The notes under the pieces were generated by a model, which was given only the letters and a program-made list of their open reading frames with translations, searched no databases and had not been told where the DNA came from. A DNA stretch of 9,448 nt from Burkholderiaceae bacterium (GTDB lineage Bacteria > Pseudomonadota > Gammaproteobacteria > Burkholderiales > Burkholderiaceae), in contig JAGOCV010000151.1 of the NCBI GenBank assembly GCA_017998575.1, positions 1 through 9,448 of the forward strand. The letters are read 5' to 3'. Position numbers and translations under genes: made by a program. Each line of letters begins with the position of its first letter. Position 1 is the stretch's first letter. Below, one piece after another: positions 1 through 6,432 of this stretch.

Positions 1-15
1 CCCCTATCCCCTGAA

Positions 16-414
16 GTGCCACCGCAGCGCGCGGCGCGCCTGCTCGCCCTGCCCTTGCGCGTCGCGCTCATGGTGCTGGCAGTCGCCTCCCTCGCCCTCG
101 GCCTCATCGGCGTATTCGTTCCGGGGCTGCCCACCACTGTCTTCATTCTCATTGCGGCCTGGGCCGCCGATCGCAGCTCGCCACGCCTGCACAGCTGGCT
201 GCTGCGCCACAAACTGTTCGGGCCGATGATCATGAACTGGCGCAATGGCGGCACCGTGAGCCGGCGCGCCAAGTGGAGCGCCACGCTGGCGATGGCCGTG
301 TGCATCGCCCTTCTGTTCGTCACCGCATCGCGCGAGTGGATGGCGGAAGGCCTGAGCGTACTCATGCTCCTGATCCTCTGGTGGCTGTGGCGGCGGCCTG
401 AGCCTGTGGTCTGA
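16..414 (+). CDS. YbaN/DUF454 family inner-membrane protein
   Basis: A 132-residue membrane protein of the YbaN (DUF454) family, whose biochemical function is not established. The family signature is clear: a hydrophobic segment at about residues 14-36 runs into GVFVPGLPTT (32-41), then AAWAADRSSPRLHSWLL (47-63) and HKLFGPMIMNWR (65-76). Two further hydrophobic stretches lie at about 88-103 and 110-125, so three or four membrane segments in the inner membrane are likely. The start used is GTG at 16. The reading frame stays open to the window edge, so a start just upstream cannot be excluded. A TGA in another frame at 12-14 could be the stop of a preceding gene, which would place this one second in an operon. 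It converges on the downstream minus-strand gene. Family assignment is firm; function is unknown. Confidence 0.87.
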   Translation: MPPQRAARLLALPLRVALMVLAVASLALGLIGVFVPGLPTTVFILIAAWAADRSSPRLHSWLLRHKLFGPMIMNWRNGGTVSRRAKWSATLAMAVCIALLFVTASREWMAEGLSVLMLLILWWLWRRPEPVV

Positions 415-435
415 CTCCCGGGAAGGACGGGAGTC
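413..435. repeat. 8-bp-stem inverted repeat at the end of the DUF454 gene
   Basis: GACTCCCG (413-420) is a perfect inverted repeat of CGGGAGTC (428-435), with a 7-base loop. The left arm overlaps the TGA stop codon of the DUF454 gene. It lies 11 bases before a stronger terminator hairpin, so it may protect the 3' end of the transcript or act as a first pause hairpin. No T-tract follows it. Confidence 0.55.
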
Positions 436-440
436 GCACC

Positions 441-470
441 AAAAGAAAAGGGCCCCGAGGGGCCCTTTCT
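441..470. terminator. Bidirectional rho-independent terminator
   Basis: AAAGGGCCC (447-455) pairs perfectly with GGGCCCTTT (460-468) across a CGAG loop. On the minus strand the hairpin is followed by TTTTCTTTT (complement of 441-449), making it a good terminator for the binding-protein gene reading leftwards. On the plus strand it ends in TTTCT, so it should also stop the DUF454 transcript. It lies between two convergent genes, as expected. Confidence 0.85.
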
Positions 471-499
471 GGCTGTTCTGGCCGCAGGCCAGAAGCGGA

Positions 500-1693
500 T
501 CAGCGAACGACGGCGATCTGCTCGCGCTTGCCACCCTTGTAGGTGTAGAGCGTCAGCGCGCCGTTCTTGATGTCGCCCTTGTCGTCGAAGGCGATGTTGC
601 CGGTGACGCCCTTGTATTCGATCTTGGCGAGCTCGGGCAGGTACACGGCCGGATCGGCCGACTTGGCTTTCTCCATGGCGGCTGCCATCACGTTCACGGC
701 GTCATAGACGTACGGGGCGTAGATCTGCACGTCAACGCCGGTCTTTGTCTTGAAATCGGCCTTGAACTTGTCGAGGCCAGCCTTCAGGTCGCCATCGACA
801 CCACCGGCTTCGGCGCACACCACCTGGTCGTCCACCACGGTGTCGCCGGAGAGCTTGACGAGCTCGCTGGTGCAGATGCCATCGCCACCCATGAACTTGA
901 CGTTCAGGCCCAGTTGCTTGGCCTGCTTGATCATCGGGCCGGCCACGGCGTCCATGCCACCGTAGAACAGCACGTCGGGCTTCTGGCCCTTGAGCTTGGT
1001 GAGGATGGCGTTGAAGTCGGTCGATTTGTCGGTGGTGAACTCGTGGCCCTTGATGGTGCCGCCGGCAGCCTTCACTGCCTTGGAGAATTCCTCGGCAACG
1101 CCCTGGCCGTAGGCCGTGCGGTCATCGATCACGACGATGGACTGGCCCTTGAGCGTTTCCACGGCGTACTTGCCGAGCGTGCCGCCCAGCTGGCCGTCGT
1201 TGGCCACGACGCGGAAAGCCGTCTTGTAGCCTTGCTGCGTGTATTTTGGATTGGTCGCGGACGGCGAGATCTGAGGAATGCCGGCATCGCTGTAGATCTT
1301 GGAGGCCGGGATGGTCGTGCCCGAGTTCAGGTGACCGATGACGCCGTTGACCTTGCTGTCCACCAGCTTCTGGGCCGCTGCCGCGCCCTGCTTCGGATCG
1401 GCGCCGTCATCTTCGGCCAGCAATTCGAACTTCGCGACCTTGTCGCCGATCTTGACGTTCTTGGCGTTGAGCTCGTCGATGGCCATCTTCGCGCCGAGCT
1501 CGTTGTCCTTGCCCAGGTGGGCGATGGCCCCGCTGGTCGGGCCCACATGGCCGATCTTCACCGCGATGGTCTCGGCAGCAGGCGCCGCGGGCGCTGCTGC
1601 CGCCGGCGCGGCTGCGGGGGGTGCTTCTTCCTTCTTGCCACATGCGGCAACCACCAAAGCAGCCATAGCGACCGCAGTCCACTTCATCTTCAT
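500..1693 (-). CDS. Branched-chain amino acid-type ABC transporter substrate-binding lipoprotein (LivJ-like)
   Basis: A 397-residue periplasmic binding protein of the type I fold, LivJ/LivK family, which captures branched-chain or other amino acids for an ABC importer. The N-terminus is a lipoprotein signal: basic MKMK, a hydrophobic core, then VAA-C with the lipidated cysteine at residue 18. A charged GKKEE and an Ala/Pro linker (about 24-40) follow. The binding domain starts near residue 44 with KIGHVGPTSGAIAHLG (46-61). Other family landmarks are IGHLNSGTTIPASKIY (119-134), ISPSATNPKYT (142-152) and VVIDDRTAYGQG (187-198). Cysteines 274 and 293 could form a disulfide. The frame extends upstream, but ATG at 1693 is chosen because GGAGG lies 5 bases before it and the signal peptide begins there. 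No permease or ATPase gene is adjacent, so the partner transporter and exact ligand are unknown. Confidence 0.93.
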   Translation of the reverse strand: MKMKWTAVAMAALVVAACGKKEEAPPAAAPAAAAPAAPAAETIAVKIGHVGPTSGAIAHLGKDNELGAKMAIDELNAKNVKIGDKVAKFELLAEDDGADPKQGAAAAQKLVDSKVNGVIGHLNSGTTIPASKIYSDAGIPQISPSATNPKYTQQGYKTAFRVVANDGQLGGTLGKYAVETLKGQSIVVIDDRTAYGQGVAEEFSKAVKAAGGTIKGHEFTTDKSTDFNAILTKLKGQKPDVLFYGGMDAVAGPMIKQAKQLGLNVKFMGGDGICTSELVKLSGDTVVDDQVVCAEAGGVDGDLKAGLDKFKADFKTKTGVDVQIYAPYVYDAVNVMAAAMEKAKSADPAVYLPELAKIEYKGVTGNIAFDDKGDIKNGALTLYTYKGGKREQIAVVR

Positions 1694-1698
1694 AAAAG

Positions 1699-1703
1699 CC
1701 TCC
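1699..1703 (-). promoter_or_regulatory. Ribosome-binding site of the binding-protein gene
   Basis: GGAGG on the minus strand, 5 bases before ATG at 1693. It fixes the start and rules out the longer in-frame extension reaching 1816, which would also bury the lipoprotein signal peptide inside the protein. Confidence 0.8.
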
Positions 1704-1907
1704 GAACGGAAAACCATTGATGTGACCGGCGTAAATGCCGGGTGCATTTTTGATCCACGCAGACAGTGCCCGAACCAGTCCTGACGCGGCCTGCAAGGTG
1801 CGCAGCATGCTAGCACGGGCGCTGTACCACCGGACTGTTTTTCCCGCCCGGAAAGGTCAGTGCGGCCTGCTCACAACGATGGTGACAAATGTCAGAGTCG
1901 AGAGGAC
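1704..1907. other. Intergenic region upstream of the binding-protein gene
   Basis: About 200 bases separate the 116-residue gene from the binding-protein gene; both read on the minus strand. The region must carry the promoter of the binding-protein gene. On the minus strand, TGCTAGCAT (1808-1816) resembles an extended -10 element but has no convincing -35 partner. Two small inverted repeats lie near the distal end: TGACA-AA-TGTCA at 1883-1894, and GAGTC/GACTC at 1895-1899 and 1905-1909. I see no convincing gene or strong terminator. The leader could be over 100 bases long if the -10 guess is right. Confidence 0.45.
1883..1894. repeat. TGACA-N2-TGTCA inverted repeat, possible operator
   Basis: Perfect 5-base arms TGACA and TGTCA flank AA. 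The site lies about 190 bases upstream of the binding-protein start, where a transcription factor site would be plausible. A repeat this short can occur by chance, so regulatory function is only inferred. Confidence 0.3.
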
Positions 1908-2258
1908 TCAGGCTTCGCGGCGCGCAGCCAGTTCGGCGCGCACGGCGTCGGCCACGAGGCCCGAGACGACGTCTTCCACCGTCTCGGCCAGGTGCTGCGT
2001 CATGGCCAGGCTGTGCTGCCGGGCGACGGCGGCGACAGCATCCGCCAGCAGGGGCTCCAGCGTCTGCGTCACGCGCTCGAGCACGCTGCGTGCAAGCTCT
2101 TCATGATCGATGGCTGGCAAGACTGATGCGGGAGCGGGCAAGGCAGCGGGTATGGGGGCGGGCGCTGCGTCGGCAGGCGGCATGCGCGGCACATCGGCAA
2201 CCACCTCCGTCAAGGTGGGCACGAAGCGAGGCGGCATGCGGGGGGCGTCGAGGCTCAC
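1908..2258 (-). CDS. Small protein of unknown function, coupled to holC
   Basis: A 116-residue protein that I do not firmly recognise. It has three parts. The N-terminus contains RFVPTLTEVV (11-20), the only motif-like stretch. An Ala/Pro-rich linker spans about 25-50, and PRMPP occurs twice, at 6-10 and 24-28. From about 52 to the end it is predicted helical and amphipathic, with regularly spaced Leu/Val/Ala. No signal peptide or membrane segment is visible. GTG at 2258 overlaps the holC TGA as GTGA, and GGGAGG (complement of 2263-2268) sits 4 bases before it, so the start is well supported and translation is probably coupled to holC. Its position recalls small Burkholderiales proteins found after holC (possibly the DUF2486 type), but that is from memory and unconfirmed. 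Codon use matches the neighbours. Confidence 0.75.
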   Translation of the reverse strand: MSLDAPRMPPRFVPTLTEVVADVPRMPPADAAPAPIPAALPAPASVLPAIDHEELARSVLERVTQTLEPLLADAVAAVARQHSLAMTQHLAETVEDVVSGLVADAVRAELAARREA

Positions 2259-2689
2259 GCGGCCTCCCTGGACTTGAGGTCATGGCGCACGATCCCGTAG
2301 CCGCGATCGGCGTAGTGTTTCCAGCGCCGGCGCGCCAGACCACGGTCGTCTTCGTCGAGGGTGACGACTTCGATCAGGCGCTCGAAGCGCCCGAATTCCT
2401 CGGGTACGGCATCGCCGAGGTTCACCAGTACCTGGGCATGGGGCGCCTGCGCGGGCTGGCTCGCCAGCACGACCGGCGTGCGGGCGAGCAATTCGGCGCT
2501 CGCGCCGGCGCGGCAATGCGGCACGAATTCCAGTGCGCCGAACGTCCACAGCATCTGATCGAGCTGACCGAGCTGCTCGGCCGGCCCGGTCACGACCACA
2601 CGCGCGCCCGCGGCCGTCGCCTTGCGCAGCAGCCGGCACGCATACGACAGCTTGTCGGGTGCATTGAAGTGGAATGCGATCTCGGTCAT
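2255..2689 (-). CDS. holC: DNA polymerase III chi subunit HolC
   Basis: A 144-residue chi subunit (E. coli HolC has 147). In the clamp-loader complex chi pairs with psi and contacts single-stranded DNA-binding protein, tying the replisome to coated lagging-strand template. Family landmarks are FHFNAPDKLSYACRLLRKA (6-24), LWTF and FVPHC (47-60), LVNLGDAVPEEFGRFERLIE (88-107) and RWKHYADRGYG (122-132). ATG at 2689 is chosen because the protein then begins with the conserved beta strand MTEIAFHF; the frame continues upstream but that part overlaps pepA and lacks family sequence. It follows the pepA stop by 28 bases, and no strong Shine-Dalgarno is seen before it. It sits in the common proteobacterial pepA-holC order. 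No psi (holD) gene is seen here. Confidence 0.93.
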   Translation of the reverse strand: MTEIAFHFNAPDKLSYACRLLRKATAAGARVVVTGPAEQLGQLDQMLWTFGALEFVPHCRAGASAELLARTPVVLASQPAQAPHAQVLVNLGDAVPEEFGRFERLIEVVTLDEDDRGLARRRWKHYADRGYGIVRHDLKSREAA

Positions 2690-2717
2690 GCCAGCAAGAG
2701 CCTGCAACAGCGGGACT

Positions 2718-4205
2718 TCACACGCGCTGGCGCACGCGCACTGCACGGGCCGCCGGTTGCGACACGCCGACCTGCGCGAGCAGGTATTCAAGCAGCAGGC
2801 CTACCGGCCGGCCGGTCGATCCCTTCGCCGAGCCGCCCTTCCAGGCCGTTCCGGCGATATCCAGATGCGCCCAGACCAGGCTGCCCGTGAAACGCTGAAG
2901 GAACTTCGCGGCCGTCACGGCCCCCGCAGCGCGGCCAGCCACGTTGGCCACGTCGGCAAAGTTGGTCTTCAGGCCCTCGGCATACTCGTCATCCAGCGGC
3001 ATGCGCCAGCACGGGTCGAGTGCGACCTCGCCCGCCGCCTGCAATGCCGCGGCCAGGGCATCGTTGGACGAGAACAGGCCGCTGCGCACGCCGCCCAGCG
3101 CGATCACGCAGGCGCCGGTGAGCGTGGCGATGTCGATCACCGCCGCTGGCTTGAAGCGCTCGGCATAGCTGAGCGCATCGCAGAGGATCAGGCGGCCTTC
3201 GGCATCGGTGTTGAGCACCTCGATGGTCTGGCCGCTCATGCTGGTGACCACGTCCCCGGGCTTGAGCGAGCGGCCATCGGGCATGTTCTCGCACGCCGGG
3301 ATGAGGCCGACCACGTTCACGGCCGGACGGATTTCCGACAGCGCCTTGAACACCCCCAGCACACTGGCCGCACCGCACATGTCGAACTTCATCTCGTCCA
3401 TTTCGGCCGCCGGCTTGATGGAAATGCCGCCGGTATCGAACGTGATGCCCTTGCCCACCAGCACCACGGGTGCCGCGGCCTTGGGCGCGCCCTGATACTT
3501 GAGCACGATGAACCGCAGAGGCTCCTCGGATCCCTTGGCCACGGCCATGAACGAGCCCATGCCGAGCTTGGTCACTTCGCGCGGACCCAGCACTTCGCAC
3601 TGCACGCCGCTGCCGCGGCGCGCGAGGGATTGCGCGGCATCGGCAAGCAACGTGGGGGTGGCGTGGTTCGCCGGGCGGTTGCCCCATTCCTTGGCGAGTT
3701 CAACGCCAGCCACGGTGCCGCGCGCCTGATCGAAGAACTGCTGTTGCGTGGCAGCGTCGGGCACGCCGACGATCACGCTCTGCAGCTTGCGGCCATCGGC
3801 CTTGCCCCGCGTGGTGGTGTAGACGTAGCTGGCATCGGCCGCGGCCAGCACCGCGGCGCGCACGGCACCCGCTGCGGGCGGGGCAAGGAACAGCACGTTG
3901 ATCTTGCGTGCCGGGCTGCCCTTGAGCGAGCCCACCGCTGCGGCCACGGCCTGGCGCACGGATTTCGCCGAACCGTCGCCGATACCAGCCGCCACCACGC
4001 GCGCAGCGGCGAGACCGGCGGGACGATAAGCCGTCAAGAGCTTGCCCGCGCGCGGCTCGAAATCCCCGGCCTTGACCGCATCCGAGACCCAGCGCGACAG
4101 CACATCACGCGCGGATTTGACCTCCAATTGCACCAGCACGATCAGGGCATCGGTGCGCGCGGCTGCCGCATCGGCGGCCGAAAGGGTCTTGAGTTCAAAG
4201 TCCAT
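2718..4205 (-). CDS. pepA: Leucyl aminopeptidase PepA (M17 family)
   Basis: A 495-residue cytosolic zinc/manganese aminopeptidase that removes N-terminal residues, notably leucine, in peptide turnover. M17 enzymes are hexamers, and E. coli PepA also binds DNA in Xer recombination and carAB control; that second role cannot be read from this sequence. The N-terminal domain spans about 1-165 and the catalytic domain about 170-485. All metal and catalytic residues expected from E. coli PepA are present: K252 and D257 in GKGITFDTGG, K264 in SIKPA, D275 in KFDMCG, and D334, E336 and R338 in the signature NTDAEGRL (332-339). ATG at 4205 gives the usual N-terminus MDFELKTL. A purine-rich AGGAAGG lies about 13 bases upstream, slightly far. 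It heads a pepA-holC-small-protein cluster and diverges from lptF with a 25-base gap. Confidence 0.96.
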   Translation of the reverse strand: MDFELKTLSAADAAAARTDALIVLVQLEVKSARDVLSRWVSDAVKAGDFEPRAGKLLTAYRPAGLAAARVVAAGIGDGSAKSVRQAVAAAVGSLKGSPARKINVLFLAPPAAGAVRAAVLAAADASYVYTTTRGKADGRKLQSVIVGVPDAATQQQFFDQARGTVAGVELAKEWGNRPANHATPTLLADAAQSLARRGSGVQCEVLGPREVTKLGMGSFMAVAKGSEEPLRFIVLKYQGAPKAAAPVVLVGKGITFDTGGISIKPAAEMDEMKFDMCGAASVLGVFKALSEIRPAVNVVGLIPACENMPDGRSLKPGDVVTSMSGQTIEVLNTDAEGRLILCDALSYAERFKPAAVIDIATLTGACVIALGGVRSGLFSSNDALAAALQAAGEVALDPCWRMPLDDEYAEGLKTNFADVANVAGRAAGAVTAAKFLQRFTGSLVWAHLDIAGTAWKGGSAKGSTGRPVGLLLEYLLAQVGVSQPAARAVRVRQRV

Positions 4206-4230
4206 AATCGCGGGTTTTCCTTCCTCGTCG
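4206..4230. promoter_or_regulatory. 25-base divergent start region between pepA and lptF
   Basis: The two start codons face away from each other with only 25 bases between them. The minus strand carries AGGAAGG (complement of 4219-4225), the likely pepA ribosome-binding site. The plus strand is therefore pyrimidine-rich in front of lptF and shows no Shine-Dalgarno. There is no room for two promoters, so each must lie largely inside the neighbouring gene. A CATAAT at 4203-4208 on the plus strand could be a -10 box for lptF, and TAACAT (complement of 4229-4234) one for pepA; neither has a good -35. Confidence 0.5.
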
Positions 4231-5325
4231 ATGTTATTCCATTCCTCTGTACGCAAGGAGCTGGCCCGCACCTTCGGTGCGACGCTGGTGGTGCTGGTCA
4301 CCATCGTCATGACGATGGTGCTGATCCGCACGCTCGGCCAGGCCTCGCGCGGCACGGTGGGGCCGTCCGACGTGATGCTGGTGATGGGATACACCGTGCT
4401 GGGCTATCTGCCTACCGTGCTGTCATTGAGCCTGTTCGTGGCCAGCGTCGGTACGCTCTCGCGCATGTACCGCGACAGCGAAGTGGTGATCTGGTTCGCC
4501 GCGGGGCGCGGTCTGGCGGGATTTCTCTCGCCGCTGTTCCGCTTCTCGTGGCCCATCCTTCTGGTGATCGCCGCGCTCGCGTTGGGCGCGTGGCCCTGGG
4601 CCAACCAGCAGACGCGCGAGATGCGGGATCGCTACGAGCGCCGCGGTGACCTCGACCGCATCGCGCCCGGGCAATTTCAGCAGTCGTCCAGCGGTTCCCG
4701 CGTGTTCTTCATCGACCGGGACGTGGCGGATGGAAACACCGGGAGCAACGTCTTCATTTCCGCCAACGAACACGGGCGCCAGTCGGTCACTTCGGCACGC
4801 TCGGGCCGGATGGATACGATCGATGACCAGCGTTTCCTGCTGTTGCAGAGCGGCCAGCGCCTGGAAACCCGTGACGATGATCCGACGCTGCGCGTGAGCG
4901 AGTTCGAAGAGTACGGCGTGCGCGTCGGCAGCGCTGCCGCCTCGCTGCAGGAAGGATCCCCTGTGCGCGCGCGCTCGACGGCGCAGTTGCTGCGCGAGCC
5001 GACGCCTCAACACCTGGGCGAGTTGGCCTGGCGACTTGGCCTGGCGCTTGCGGCCTTCAATTTCGTAGTGCTCGCCATCGCTGTGTCGAGCGTGAACCCG
5101 CGCGCGGGCCGCAGCGGCAACCTGGTGTTCGCGCTGTTCGCGTTCATCGTGTATTTCAACCTGCTCAACATGGGCCAGAGCTGGATTGCTGCGGGGCGGG
5201 TGGGTTTCCTGCCGTTCGTGGTGGGCCTGCACGGCGGCGTGCTGCTGCTGTCGCTGGCCTGGCTGTTCAAACGGCACAACAACTGGTCGCTGCTCGACGT
5301 GCTGCGCCGCAGGAGCGCCGCGTGA
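4231..5325 (+). CDS. lptF: LPS export ABC transporter permease LptF
   Basis: A 364-residue inner-membrane subunit of LptB2FG (E. coli LptF has 366), which extracts lipopolysaccharide from the outer leaflet of the inner membrane and passes it through LptC and LptA to the outer membrane. It has the YjgP/YjgQ layout: three N-terminal membrane segments (about 14-34, 50-74, 102-123), a periplasmic beta-jellyroll domain (about 125-255), and three C-terminal segments (about 269-287, 297-316, 325-345). Family marks include ELAWRLGLAL (264-273) and VNPRAGR (288-294). The start at ATG 4231 gives the N-terminus MLFHSSVRKELARTFGATL, which I recall as typical for Burkholderiales LptF. It has no visible Shine-Dalgarno. 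It overlaps lptG by four bases. Confidence 0.95.
   Translation: MLFHSSVRKELARTFGATLVVLVTIVMTMVLIRTLGQASRGTVGPSDVMLVMGYTVLGYLPTVLSLSLFVASVGTLSRMYRDSEVVIWFAAGRGLAGFLSPLFRFSWPILLVIAALALGAWPWANQQTREMRDRYERRGDLDRIAPGQFQQSSSGSRVFFIDRDVADGNTGSNVFISANEHGRQSVTSARSGRMDTIDDQRFLLLQSGQRLETRDDDPTLRVSEFEEYGVRVGSAAASLQEGSPVRARSTAQLLREPTPQHLGELAWRLGLALAAFNFVVLAIAVSSVNPRAGRSGNLVFALFAFIVYFNLLNMGQSWIAAGRVGFLPFVVGLHGGVLLLSLAWLFKRHNNWSLLDVLRRRSAA
5311..5315 (+). promoter_or_regulatory. Ribosome-binding site of lptG
   Basis: AGGAG lies inside the end of lptF, 6 bases before the GTG at 5322. It supports GTG as the lptG start and the GTGA stop-start overlap. Confidence 0.75.
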
Positions 5326-6428
5326 GGACGATACGCCGCCTGATCTTCGGCGAGGTGCTGACGGCCATCGGCTTCGTCACGCTCGGCTTCCTCTCGCTGT
5401 TCTTCTTCTTCGATCTCGTGGACGAACTGCCAGCCATCGGCCAGTCGGGCGAGGATGGCTACCAGCTCACGCATGCGCTGGCTTATGTGGCTCTGCTGAT
5501 TCCCAATCATCTGTACGAGCTGCTGCCCATTGCCGTGCTGATCGGCAGCATCTTCGTGATGGCGCGGTTTGCCCAGAGCTCCGAATACACCATCCTGCGC
5601 ACCAGTGGCCTCGGGCCCTGGCGCGCGCTGCGCACCCTGCTGGTGCTGGGACTGTCGTTCGTCGTGCTGACGTTCGCCGTGGGCGACTACCTGGCCCCCG
5701 CAGCCGACCGGATGGCGCAACTGGTGAAGGCGCGCTATCAGGGCAATCTCACACTCAGCCAGGCCGGCGCGTGGCTCAAGGAAAAACAGCAGCATGGCTC
5801 GTTCGCCGCCAACGTGGGAGCGCTGCGCGCCGATGGCAGCCTGCAGGACGTGCGCATCTTCGAATTCGACAACCAGGGTTTCCTGCGCTCCACCACGTAT
5901 GCGCCGCAGGCGGTATACGGGCCGGACGGCGCATGGATGCTCTCCGATGCCGAGCGCACCGAGTTCAGCACCCGCGGCGAAGGCGCCGCAAACGTGGAAC
6001 GCCTGCACCTGCCCAGCTACCGCTGGCCAACCGAGATCACGGCCGAGATGATCTCGGTGGCGCTGCTCAAGCCCGACCGCATGCGCACCCTCGACCTGTT
6101 CCAGTACATCCGCCATCTGGATGCCAATAACCAGTCGGCCCAGCGCTACGAGATCGAGTTCTGGCGCAAAGTGTTCTATCCGCTCTCGTGCCTGGTGATG
6201 GTGGTGCTCGCGCTGCCTTTCGCCTATCTGCATTTCCGCTCGGGCGGCCTCACGGCGTATGTCTTCGCGGGCGTGATGATCGGCATCAGCTTCTTCCTGC
6301 TCAACAACGTGTTCGGCTACATCGGCAACCTGCGCAACTGGTGGCCCTGGCTCACGGCGGCGGCGCCGGGGATGATCTATTCGATGATCTCGCTGGGCGC
6401 CTTCGGCTGGCTCGTGCTGAGACGCTAG
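5322..6428 (+). CDS. lptG: LPS export ABC transporter permease LptG
   Basis: A 368-residue partner of LptF in the LptB2FG lipopolysaccharide exporter (E. coli LptG has 360). Six membrane segments are visible, at about 12-32, 58-80, 102-122, 284-304, 309-330 and 343-365, with a periplasmic domain from about 125 to 275. The stretch YEIEFWRKVFYPLS (276-289) at the start of the fourth membrane segment is a recognisable LptG feature. An acidic cluster follows the first segment (DLVDEL, 31-36), as is usual. The GTG start overlaps the lptF stop as GTGA, so equal, coupled synthesis of the two permeases is likely. The ATPase LptB and the bridge proteins LptA and LptC are not in this window; in many proteobacteria they are encoded at another locus. 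The next gene begins 4 bases after the stop. Confidence 0.95.
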   Translation: MRTIRRLIFGEVLTAIGFVTLGFLSLFFFFDLVDELPAIGQSGEDGYQLTHALAYVALLIPNHLYELLPIAVLIGSIFVMARFAQSSEYTILRTSGLGPWRALRTLLVLGLSFVVLTFAVGDYLAPAADRMAQLVKARYQGNLTLSQAGAWLKEKQQHGSFAANVGALRADGSLQDVRIFEFDNQGFLRSTTYAPQAVYGPDGAWMLSDAERTEFSTRGEGAANVERLHLPSYRWPTEITAEMISVALLKPDRMRTLDLFQYIRHLDANNQSAQRYEIEFWRKVFYPLSCLVMVVLALPFAYLHFRSGGLTAYVFAGVMIGISFFLLNNVFGYIGNLRNWWPWLTAAAPGMIYSMISLGAFGWLVLRR

Positions 6429-6432
6429 CGCC

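Noticed and set aside
4..534. Minus-strand 176-codon frame opposite the DUF454 gene
   Set aside because: It runs through the terminator hairpin and opposite a clear family member, has compositionally biased sequence, and matches no protein family I know.
1574..1624. Low-complexity GC-rich run as a DNA repeat element
   Set aside because: It encodes the Ala/Pro tether of the lipoprotein and is explained by codon composition; no regular repeat unit is present.
914..1720. Plus-strand 268-codon frame opposite the binding-protein gene
   Set aside because: It is antisense to a well-supported gene and is typical of the long open frames produced by GC-rich codon use.
1694..1816. Longer start for the binding protein at 1816
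   Set aside because: It would place 41 residues before the lipoprotein signal peptide, whereas ATG at 1693 has a GGAGG five bases upstream.
1895..1909. GAGTC/GACTC hairpin as terminator of the 116-residue gene
   Set aside because: The stem is only five base pairs, overlaps the stop codon, and has no T-tract on the minus strand.
2622..4649. Plus-strand 675-codon frame opposite pepA
   Set aside because: It crosses holC, pepA and lptF in the wrong frame or strand. The His/Arg/Gly-rich translation is the usual antisense shadow, while pepA has all its catalytic residues.
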